Of a DNA stretch of 9,400 nucleotides, positions 1 through 4,895 are shown piece by piece; the first letter of the stretch is position 1; the number at the start of each line of letters is the position of its first letter. The position numbers and the translations under genes were made by a program. Source of the stretch: Desulfarculaceae bacterium (GTDB lineage Bacteria > Desulfobacterota > Desulfobacteria > Desulfobacterales > Desulfobacteraceae); assembly GCA_021737205.1 (NCBI GenBank), contig JAIPEK010000070.1, positions 1 to 9,400 of the forward strand, given 5' to 3'. The notes under the pieces are model-generated. The model was not told where the DNA came from and did not search any database. It saw nothing but the letters and a program-made list of their open reading frames with translations.

Positions 1-694
1 GGTCGGGTTTGCCCAAGAAGTGATCCGCCTGGTGTCGGAACATGCCGCCATTGATTTCAGGCGGGCCGGGAACGGGTTCGAGGCACAGGGGGCCAGGGAC
101 GCGGCCGTTTACATGAGCGGGGCTTTGAAAACCTATGCGGGAAGCCTGATCAAAATCGCCAATGATATCCGGTGGCTTGCCTCCGGCCCCAGATGCGGAA
201 TCGGGGAGATCAATCTTCCCTCCCTGCAGCCGGGATCTTCCATTATGCCGGGCAAGATCAACCCGGTGATTCCCGAGTCCGTGATCCAGGCGGCCGTTCA
301 GGTGACGGGCAATGATACCACGATTTCGGTCTCGGGACAGATGGGCGTTCTGGAACTCAATACCATGATGCCGGTGATGGCGCACAATCTGCTTCAGTCC
401 ATTACGCTTGCGGCCAACAGCTCCCGGATCCTTTCAGAAAAATGCGTGACCGGGATTACGGCCAACCGGGAAAAATGCCTCTCCAATGTTTCTTCGAGCC
501 TTGCCATGGCCACTTGTCTTGTGCCGCAAATCGGCTACGACGGGGCCTCTGATCTCGCCAAAAAGGCATTCTCACGTGGCAAAACCGTAAAAGAGATCGT
601 GCTCGAAGAATCCGTCATGAGCGAAGAGGACTTTGATGAGTTAGCCAGGGAATTTTTCGGCACGGGTCAACCATGGATCCCTTCGGGGATATAA
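1..694 (+). CDS. fumC: Class II fumarate hydratase, C-terminal half (partial)
   Basis: The reading frame is open to the left edge (first full codon at base 2), so only about 230 C-terminal residues of a protein normally near 460 are present. It contains the fumarase/aspartase superfamily signature GSSIMPGKIN (from base 233), which forms the mobile active-site loop with the catalytic serine. It is preceded by the conserved KIANDIRWLASGPRCGIGEI block and followed by ELNTMMPVMAHNLLQSI. The C-terminal segment IGYDGASDLAKKAFSRGKTV with a late SEEDFDEL matches fumarase better than aspartate ammonia-lyase, which is the main alternative. Fumarase interconverts fumarate and malate in the cytoplasmic TCA cycle. 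The stop codon (692-694) overlaps the ribosome binding site of the next gene, so the two are probably cotranscribed. The N-terminal half and the promoter lie outside the window. Confidence 0.9.
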   Translation, partial: VGFAQEVIRLVSEHAAIDFRRAGNGFEAQGARDAAVYMSGALKTYAGSLIKIANDIRWLASGPRCGIGEINLPSLQPGSSIMPGKINPVIPESVIQAAVQVTGNDTTISVSGQMGVLELNTMMPVMAHNLLQSITLAANSSRILSEKCVTGITANREKCLSNVSSSLAMATCLVPQIGYDGASDLAKKAFSRGKTVKEIVLEESVMSEEDFDELAREFFGTGQPWIPSGI

Positions 695-704
695 AGGAGT
701 GAAA

Positions 705-1649
705 ATGAAAACAATTGCCATAACAGGCGCATCCGGGTTTGTGGGAACATTGCTCTCTGAACGGCTTTGCGCTTCAGGGTACCGGGTGACCGGGATCGGC
801 AGATCCGGTCATCATCCGTTGTCCGACCGGTATGAGAACTTTTCCTGGGTGAGCGCGGATACGACATTCAAGGGAGAATGGCAGGATCATATCGCGATGT
901 CTGATAGTGTTGTCAATCTGGCGGGCCGGAGTATTTTCGGCAGGTGGACGTCAAAATACAAAAAGGCCATATACGATTCAAGGATCCAAACCACAAAGAA
1001 TATAGTGGATGCCCTTGAACCTGGTCGGCCTGCCAGATTGATCAGCGCATCCGCCGTAGGGTATTACGGGGACCGGGCCGATGAAACGCTCACCGAGGAA
1101 AAAAAACCGGGCAGCGGTTTTCTGGCGAAGGTCTGTGTGGACTGGGAAAAAGAAGCCGTGAAGGCCGAAGAAAAGTCCGTGTCAGTGGCGGTCATGCGTT
1201 TCGGGGTGGTTCTGGGCAGGGGAGGGGCGCTTTCCAAAATGCTCCCCGCTTTCAGGGCAGGGGCGGGAGGTCCGCTGGCAGGCGGTCGTCACTGGATGGC
1301 CTGGATTCATATGGCGGATCTTTTGTCCGGTATCCTGTTTTTGCTTGAAAATCAATCTCTTGGGGGGAGTTTTAACTTTACGGCTCCGGGGATCGTTCGA
1401 CAGAAGGATTTTGCAGCTGAACTGGGAAGGCGGTTGAACCGGCCGGCGTTTCTCCCCATGCCCGGATTTGCGGTCGGCCTGATGCTGGGCGAGTTGGGAG
1501 ATGCGTTGACACAGAGCCAGCACGCGGTTCCCCAAAGGCTCGAGCAGGAAGGGTTTGTTTTTGATTTCCCCGATCTTGGCGCGGCGCTCCGGGAAATTAT
1601 TTTCGGCCGGACCGAAGGAAAATCATGGAAAGGAAGCGATAATAATTAA
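705..1649 (+). CDS. TIGR01777-family NAD(P)-binding epimerase-like protein (YfcH type)
   Basis: This is a 314-residue cytoplasmic protein of the extended short-chain dehydrogenase fold. The N-terminus has the nucleotide-binding loop TGASGFVG (G8, G11, G14). The family-typical SASAVGYYGD follows near residue 115, then an FLAKVCVDWEKEA block. The C-terminus (about residues 245-300) resembles the DUF1731 domain, with PMPGFAVGLMLGELGD, a SQHAVPQRL segment and a GFVFDFPDL segment. Homologues such as E. coli YfcH have no firmly established substrate, so none is assigned. I chose ATG 705 over the in-frame GTG at 699 because AAAGGAG (693-699) overlaps that GTG and lies 5 nt before ATG 705. The gene starts 10 nt after the fumarase stop, so it is probably an operon partner, although a functional link is not evident. 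Confidence 0.88.
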   Translation: MKTIAITGASGFVGTLLSERLCASGYRVTGIGRSGHHPLSDRYENFSWVSADTTFKGEWQDHIAMSDSVVNLAGRSIFGRWTSKYKKAIYDSRIQTTKNIVDALEPGRPARLISASAVGYYGDRADETLTEEKKPGSGFLAKVCVDWEKEAVKAEEKSVSVAVMRFGVVLGRGGALSKMLPAFRAGAGGPLAGGRHWMAWIHMADLLSGILFLLENQSLGGSFNFTAPGIVRQKDFAAELGRRLNRPAFLPMPGFAVGLMLGELGDALTQSQHAVPQRLEQEGFVFDFPDLGAALREIIFGRTEGKSWKGSDNN

Positions 1650-1679
1650 TTGTAAAACCGAGCGATTTTGTTGTATAGT
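1650..1679 (+). promoter_or_regulatory. Candidate sigma-70 promoter for the rubrerythrin-like gene
   Basis: TTGTAA at 1650-1655 (4 of 6 to TTGACA) and TATAGT at 1674-1679 (5 of 6 to TATAAT) are separated by 18 bp, immediately after the preceding stop codon. A start of transcription near 1686 would fall on the inverted repeat described separately. The match is reasonable but was chosen by eye in AT-rich DNA. Confidence 0.35.
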
Positions 1680-1682
1680 AAT

Positions 1683-1703
1683 CGAGTTATATTGAATAAC
1701 TTG
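1683..1703. promoter_or_regulatory. Inverted repeat, possible repressor operator
   Basis: AGTTAT (1685-1690) and ATAACT (1696-1701) form a perfect 6-bp inverted repeat around ATTGA. It extends by one wobble and one C-G pair to 1683/1703. It lies just downstream of the candidate -10 and upstream of a rubrerythrin-like gene. The AT-rich shape is only loosely like Fur-family (PerR) boxes, because the inner bases are not symmetric. It could also be chance in an AT-rich leader. Confidence 0.3.
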
Positions 1704-1759
1704 CGTTGGAATCCAGGCTGTTGCAAACAGTAAATATGAATTAGGAAGGGAGACGGAAA

Positions 1760-2221
1760 ATGAATTTCAAATCCATTGATGAAATACTGAATTTTGCCAT
1801 TGACAGGGAAAAGGAAGCAGTTGAATTCTACACCGAACTGAGCAAAAAAGAGAGCTTTGCCGCGGTGAAAGAGACATTTCAGAATTTTGCCAAAGAAGAG
1901 CAGAAGCATGTGAACCTGATATCGGATATTGCCGGCAACAAGGAAATGATCGACAACTACGAATTCAGGAAAGTGGCGGACCTTAAAATCAGCGACTACA
2001 TGGTGGACAAGGACTACGAAGAGGGAATGCCCATGCAGGATCTCTTGAGACTCGCCATGAAGCGGGAGGAGCATTCGGTCAAACTGTACAAGGAACTTGC
2101 CGAACACGCGGATGATGCAGAATTCATACGGATCTTCAACCTTCTGGCCCAGGAAGAGGCCGAGCACAAGCTCGCCCTTGAAACCATGTATGATGACTAT
2201 CTGGCGGATCAGGACAACTGA
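1760..2221 (+). CDS. Rubrerythrin-like ferritin-family di-iron protein without rubredoxin domain
   Basis: The 153-residue protein is almost entirely helical, with the two duplicated half-motifs of a four-helix ferritin-like bundle. Helix 1 has E17 seven residues before Y24. Helix 2 has E47-x-x-H50. Helix 3 has E103 seven residues before Y110. Helix 4 has E133-x-x-H136. By spacing these match rubrerythrin iron ligands; the extra rubrerythrin glutamate three residues after the helix-3 ligand is S106 here. There is no cysteine, so the C-terminal rubredoxin domain of classical rubrerythrin is absent. Such proteins are associated with peroxide reduction and oxidative-stress defence in anaerobes, but the specific activity here is inference. 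The start is supported by a GGAAGGGAG site at 1744-1752, 7 nt upstream. The gene is probably transcribed alone and ends at a hairpin shared with the convergent cysK. Confidence 0.88.
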   Translation: MNFKSIDEILNFAIDREKEAVEFYTELSKKESFAAVKETFQNFAKEEQKHVNLISDIAGNKEMIDNYEFRKVADLKISDYMVDKDYEEGMPMQDLLRLAMKREEHSVKLYKELAEHADDAEFIRIFNLLAQEEAEHKLALETMYDDYLADQDN

Positions 2222-2240
2222 AACAATCTTTACACCGGAT

Positions 2241-2279
2241 CCGGATCAGAGCCCTGTCTGGTACAGCTCTCTGGTCCGG
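2241..2279. terminator. Long hairpin between convergent genes, probable bidirectional terminator
   Basis: CCGGATCAGAG (2241-2251) pairs with CTCTGGTCCGG (2269-2279), 11 bp with one G-U. Inside it CTGT (2254-2257) pairs with ACAG (2263-2266) around a 5-nt loop, and a 2x2 internal loop separates the stems. It fills the gap between the rubrerythrin-like stop (2221) and the cysK stop (2281). Neither side has a clear T-tract, so termination efficiency is uncertain. Confidence 0.55.
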
Positions 2280-2280
2280 A

Positions 2281-3204
2281 TTACAAAAACAGGTCGGTGC
2301 TGATATAACGCTCCCCTGTGCTGGGAAAGATTGCCACAATGGTTTTGCCCCGGTTTTCCGGCCGTTCGGCGATTGTCTGTGCCGCCCGGGCCGCAGCCCC
2401 TGAACTGATGCCGCAAAGCAGCCCTTCGAGACGGGCGGCTTCCCGTGCTCCTTCAAGTGCGTCTTCGTTTGACACCTGAATAATTTCGTCGATAAGGTTT
2501 GTATCCAGAATTTTAGGGACAAACCCGGCACCGATGCCCTGGATTTTATGAGGTCCCGATCTGCCGCCGGACAGGACCGGGGATGCCTCGGGCTCTACAG
2601 CAACGGCCCGCACGGACGGCTTTTTTTCTTTGAGTGCGCCGGCCGTGCCGGTGATGGTGCCGCCTGTGCCGACACCTGATACGATGATATCCACTTTGCC
2701 TTCCGTGTCCCGCCAGATTTCCTCGGCGGTTGTTTGTCTGTGAATTTCGGGATTGGCCGGGTTGGAAAACTGGTCCGGCATAAAGACGCCCGAAGTTGAT
2801 TCAAGGATTTCCCCTGCTTTTTCAATGGCCCCTTTCATGCCGTTTGCTCCCGGCGTCAGGACAAGTTCGGCCCCTAAATGTTTGAGAAGCTTGATCCTCT
2901 CCGAACTCATGGTGTCGGGCATGGTCAGGATAAGGGAGTATCCCGTCACCGAGCATGCAAAGGCAAGGCCGATACCGGTGTTTCCGCTGGTGGGCTCCAC
3001 AATCGTTGATCCCCGGCTGATAAGTCCTTTTTGCTTTGCATCTTCCAGCATGGCCACCGCGATCCGGTCCTTGATACTGCCCAAGGGGTTGAAATATTCA
3101 AGCTTTGCGGCCACCGTGGTTTCAAAACGGTCGCTGATCCGGTTGAGACGGACCAAAGGAGTGCGTCCCACCGTTCGGGTGATATCAGGGTGTATGTTCG
3201 GCAT
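2281..3204 (-). CDS. cysK: Cysteine synthase (O-acetylserine sulfhydrylase)
   Basis: This is a 307-residue fold-type II PLP enzyme, the usual length for CysK. The PLP-binding lysine is K45 in NPLGSIKDRI. The substrate-binding loop is T72-SGNTG near residues 72-77. The phosphate-binding loop is GVGTGGT at 177-183. The conserved GIGAGFVP (223-230) and CGISSGAA segments follow. It makes cysteine and acetate from O-acetylserine and sulfide in the cytoplasm. A CysM-type enzyme using thiosulfate, or a cystathionine beta-synthase relative, is less likely given the length and the CysE neighbour. The ATG at 3204 follows GGAGG by 6 nt. That start lies inside the end of cysE (20-nt overlap), indicating translational coupling. 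It is the last gene of the minus-strand operon. Confidence 0.93.
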   Translation of the reverse strand: MPNIHPDITRTVGRTPLVRLNRISDRFETTVAAKLEYFNPLGSIKDRIAVAMLEDAKQKGLISRGSTIVEPTSGNTGIGLAFACSVTGYSLILTMPDTMSSERIKLLKHLGAELVLTPGANGMKGAIEKAGEILESTSGVFMPDQFSNPANPEIHRQTTAEEIWRDTEGKVDIIVSGVGTGGTITGTAGALKEKKPSVRAVAVEPEASPVLSGGRSGPHKIQGIGAGFVPKILDTNLIDEIIQVSNEDALEGAREAARLEGLLCGISSGAAARAAQTIAERPENRGKTIVAIFPSTGERYISTDLFL

Positions 3205-4186
3205 GGGGTTCCTCCGTTCGTTTCCGCCCGTTTTCGTGGTTTTTGTATATCAGCCTGGGGGGTTCGATAAACACTTTGGTTTCAGGAGGAACGGATTCGG
3301 TGAGCCAGACGTTTCCTCCGATAATCGTATCCCTGCCGATGACCGTCTCCCCGCCGAGAATGGTGGCGCCTGAATAAATAATCACGTTGTCCTCGATGGT
3401 GGGGTGCCGTTTGGCTTCTCTCAGCTTGGGGCCTGCGCCGGGCGGCAGGGAAAGGGCGCCGATGGTCACATTCTGATAGATTCTCACGTTGTCCCCGATA
3501 CGGGTTGTTTCCCCGATGACGATGCCGGTTCCGTGATCGATGACGAACCGGTTGCCGATGGCTGCCCCGGGATGAATGTCGATCCCGGTGAGGGAATGGG
3601 CGTGTTCGGTCATGATCCTCGGCAGCTGGGGAACGCCTTGAGAATACAGAACGTGTGCGATCCGGTAGACACAGATGGCGTAAAGCCCGGGATAGCTGAA
3701 GATGATTTCATCATGGCTTTTGGCGGCCGGGTCCCCCTCGTACGCGCCCCTGACATCTTCCGCGATCTGTTTTCGAAGCTGCGGGATCTGTCTGATGGTG
3801 AAAAGAGCTATATCATATCCCTTCTGCTCGCATTCGATGCATTTCTGCCCGTATCTCAGGCAGTCGTGCCGCAGCACGTGGATGAGTTGTTCGGACAGAA
3901 TCTCGTACAGTTTGGCCAGGGTGCGGCCGGTGGTGTATTTGAGGTTGGCGCCGTCGATTTTTTCTTTGGAAAAATAGCCCGGGAAAATGATTTCCCTGAA
4001 GTGATCGATCATATCGGTGACCGAATTGCCGAAGTTCAGCGGGTCGTCACCGATGTGGGCGAAGCATTCTTCATCGTTCATGCTCTCGATAATCGTGTCG
4101 ATTACGCCGGGAAGTTCTCTGCGGTATTCACTGATCCGCATATGGTCCGCCCTGCACGATTCATCTATGGAAATTGCCTGTTTCAT
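3185..4186 (-). CDS. cysE: Serine O-acetyltransferase, long N-terminal form
   Basis: The 333-residue protein has an N-terminal helical region (1-150) and a left-handed beta-helix hexapeptide-repeat domain (about 200-310). Residues aligning with E. coli CysE active-site positions are present: D152 in GDPA, D217-H218 in VIDHGTG, and H261 in RHPTI. It transfers acetyl from acetyl-CoA to serine, giving the substrate of the overlapping cysK. I placed the start at ATG 4186. Upstream, TGAGGAA carries both the stop codon of the preceding regulator and the ribosome binding site, 8 nt away. A longer in-frame start at 4396 would run through the regulator gene in another frame and is rejected. The protein ends in HAEHTP rather than the C-terminal isoleucine that docks classical CysE into CysK. 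About 20 C-terminal residues after the beta-helix are charged and probably disordered. Confidence 0.9.
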   Translation of the reverse strand: MKQAISIDESCRADHMRISEYRRELPGVIDTIIESMNDEECFAHIGDDPLNFGNSVTDMIDHFREIIFPGYFSKEKIDGANLKYTTGRTLAKLYEILSEQLIHVLRHDCLRYGQKCIECEQKGYDIALFTIRQIPQLRKQIAEDVRGAYEGDPAAKSHDEIIFSYPGLYAICVYRIAHVLYSQGVPQLPRIMTEHAHSLTGIDIHPGAAIGNRFVIDHGTGIVIGETTRIGDNVRIYQNVTIGALSLPPGAGPKLREAKRHPTIEDNVIIYSGATILGGETVIGRDTIIGGNVWLTESVPPETKVFIEPPRLIYKNHENGRKRTEEPHAEHTP

Positions 4187-4197
4187 GATGGGGTTCC

Positions 4198-4587
4198 TCA
4201 ATTTGTATTGTATGATCCGAAAAAGTCCGGGAATACCCTGCAGGTTTTGCACTCCTCTATCTTTTCCTCCCAGGTTTTGTGTATCCTGGCGCTGCAGATG
4301 GTGCCGTTGATGAACCAGCAAAGATCCCCGGCGTCGAATTCCCATGCCGGGCACTGACTGCGCCTGTTTTCGGGACAGTCGAGAAGATCCCAGCATTTTT
4401 CATTAAAACCGCTGTCCAGGCGTTTGAATGCCAGAAACAGCATCTGTTTTTCCACGTGGTGGGGGATTTTCCTCCATCCCTGTTCATAACTGTGGACCGC
4501 CTTTAGCGATACCCCCAGAAGCTGGGCCATCTGTTTCTGGGTTTTACCGAGGATGGTCCGGAATTGTCTGAATTCGCTGGGTATCAT
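4198..4587 (-). CDS. XRE-type HTH regulator with cysteine-rich CW-motif domain
   Basis: The 129-residue protein has two parts. Residues about 5-55 form a helix-turn-helix of the XRE/Cro type: a KTQKQMAQLLGVSLKAVHSYEQG segment typical of the recognition helices. Residues 65-119 are cysteine-rich: C65-W66, C71, C79, C90-W91, C98, C113 and C116, with CW pairs, a GTIC segment and a final CKTC. A similar CW pattern recurs in deltaproteobacterial signalling proteins; it is probably a metal, Fe-S or redox-sensing module, but its ligand is not established here. The gene heads the cysE-cysK operon with 11 nt to cysE. Its ribosome binding site is weak (GAG about 7 nt before ATG). The upstream promoter has a palindrome in its spacer, which suggests autoregulation. 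The target and signal are inference; the fold call is firm. Confidence 0.8.
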   Translation of the reverse strand: MIPSEFRQFRTILGKTQKQMAQLLGVSLKAVHSYEQGWRKIPHHVEKQMLFLAFKRLDSGFNEKCWDLLDCPENRRSQCPAWEFDAGDLCWFINGTICSARIHKTWEEKIEECKTCRVFPDFFGSYNTN

Positions 4588-4627
4588 CAGTTGACTCGAT
4601 TCAATGGTTTATATGTGTATCGTTCAA

Positions 4628-4656
4628 ATATTATACCACAGTGTGGTTGTTGTCAA
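4628..4656 (-). promoter_or_regulatory. Sigma-70 promoter for the regulator-cysE-cysK operon
   Basis: Read on the minus strand, a perfect TTGACA (4651-4656) is followed by TATAAT (4630-4635) after 15 bp, or by TAATAT (4628-4633) after 17 bp. Transcription would start near 4622, leaving about 35 nt of leader before the ATG at 4587. Both hexamers are near consensus, the best promoter in the window. The spacer contains operator palindrome 1. Confidence 0.7.
4633..4649. promoter_or_regulatory. Operator-like palindrome 1 (ACCACA-G-TGTGGT)
   Basis: ACCACAGTGTGGT at 4635-4647 is a perfect 6-1-6 palindrome, within the ATACCACA half-site shared with palindrome 2. It sits between the -35 and -10 boxes of the minus-strand promoter, where a bound protein would block RNA polymerase. 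The adjacent HTH regulator is the obvious candidate ligand, by inference. Confidence 0.6.
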
Positions 4657-4676
4657 TATGAAATACATACTACAAT
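4647..4676 (+). promoter_or_regulatory. Candidate distal plus-strand promoter toward cooS
   Basis: TACAAT at 4671-4676 (5 of 6 to TATAAT) lies 15 bp after TTGTCA (4650-4655) or 18 bp after TTGTTG (4647-4652). TTGTCA overlaps the minus-strand -35 almost completely, so the two promoters would be divergent and mutually exclusive. The -10 lies inside operator palindrome 2. It would give cooS a leader of about 210 nt. Confidence 0.4.
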
Positions 4677-4683
4677 GTGGTAT
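4667..4683. promoter_or_regulatory. Operator-like palindrome 2 (ATACTACA-A-TGTGGTAT)
   Basis: The 17-bp element is an 8-1-8 inverted repeat with one mismatch. It uses the same half-site as palindrome 1 (ATACCACA/TGTGGTAT). The two centres are 34 bp apart (4641 and 4675), roughly three helical turns, which fits cooperative binding on one DNA face. A further lone TGTGGTAT occurs at 4855-4862. Confidence 0.55.
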
Positions 4684-4801
4684 TAAACTTGCTTATCTAT
4701 TAGGTGAGAACTGTATATTGAGGTTCAGCATTGTATGCATTCCACAGGAGATTTCGATGCATCGAGTAGGGACGGGAAGAGTTTTCACCGATTACCGGGA
4801 A

Positions 4802-4825
4802 GAGACAACTTTTGTCTCACTTTTT
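4802..4825 (+). terminator. Terminator-like hairpin in the cooS leader (possible attenuator)
   Basis: GAGACAA (4802-4808) pairs perfectly with TTGTCTC (4812-4818) around a 3-nt loop, followed within two bases by five T residues (4821-4825). The stem has only 3 G-C pairs, so it is weak as a terminator. It lies 71 nt upstream of the cooS ATG and would act only on transcripts starting further upstream. Confidence 0.35.
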
Positions 4826-4862
4826 GTATCGATACACATGTGTATCTTGATACATGTGGTAT
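4825..4862. promoter_or_regulatory. Cluster of overlapping TGTATC/GATACA palindromes upstream of cooS
   Basis: Three overlapping perfect inverted repeats occur: TGTATCGATACA (4825-4836), GATACACATGTGTATC (4831-4846) and TGTATC-TT-GATACA (4841-4854). The TGTGGTAT half-site of the upstream operators follows directly (4855-4862). The density of symmetry implies protein binding. Another TGTATC lies at 4616-4621 near the regulator gene. The sites do not match CooA or FNR consensus sequences as I know them. Confidence 0.55.
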
Positions 4863-4876
4863 GTCCGATGAACAAT
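4848..4876 (+). promoter_or_regulatory. Candidate proximal cooS promoter
   Basis: TTGATA (4848-4853, 5 of 6) and AACAAT (4871-4876, 4 of 6) are separated by exactly 17 bp. The start of transcription would fall near 4883, leaving a very short leader that begins at the ribosome binding site. The -35 lies within the palindrome cluster, as expected for a controlled promoter. It competes with the distal promoter as an explanation. Confidence 0.35.
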
Positions 4877-4895
4877 CAAACCATGGAGGTTGAAT

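Noticed and set aside
1707..1725. Sigma-54 promoter resemblance (TGGAATCC...GTTGCA) upstream of the rubrerythrin-like gene
   Set aside because: The GG and GC elements are separated by 13 bp instead of the required 10.
1718..1730. Small hairpin CTGTT-GCA-AACAG upstream of the rubrerythrin-like ribosome binding site
   Set aside because: Five base pairs with a 3-nt loop is within chance expectation and has no T-tract or partner sites.
3404..4357. A 317-codon open frame on the plus strand across cysE
   Set aside because: It is entirely antisense to cysE and the regulator, which have clear domain motifs. The predicted protein matches no family I know, and long antisense frames are common in GC-rich coding DNA.
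4187..4396. A 70-residue N-terminal extension of CysE starting at 4396
   Set aside because: It is out-of-frame translation of the regulator gene. The ATG at 4186 has a good ribosome binding site.
4650..4666. CooA site suggested by TGTCA upstream of cooS
   Set aside because: The second half-site (YGACR after 6 bp) is absent; the bases there read AATAC. TGTCAA is better explained as the minus-strand -35 box.
4604..4756. Upstream extension of the candidate leader ORF to a start at 4604
   Set aside because: There is no ribosome binding site before 4604 and the extension runs through the operators and divergent promoters.
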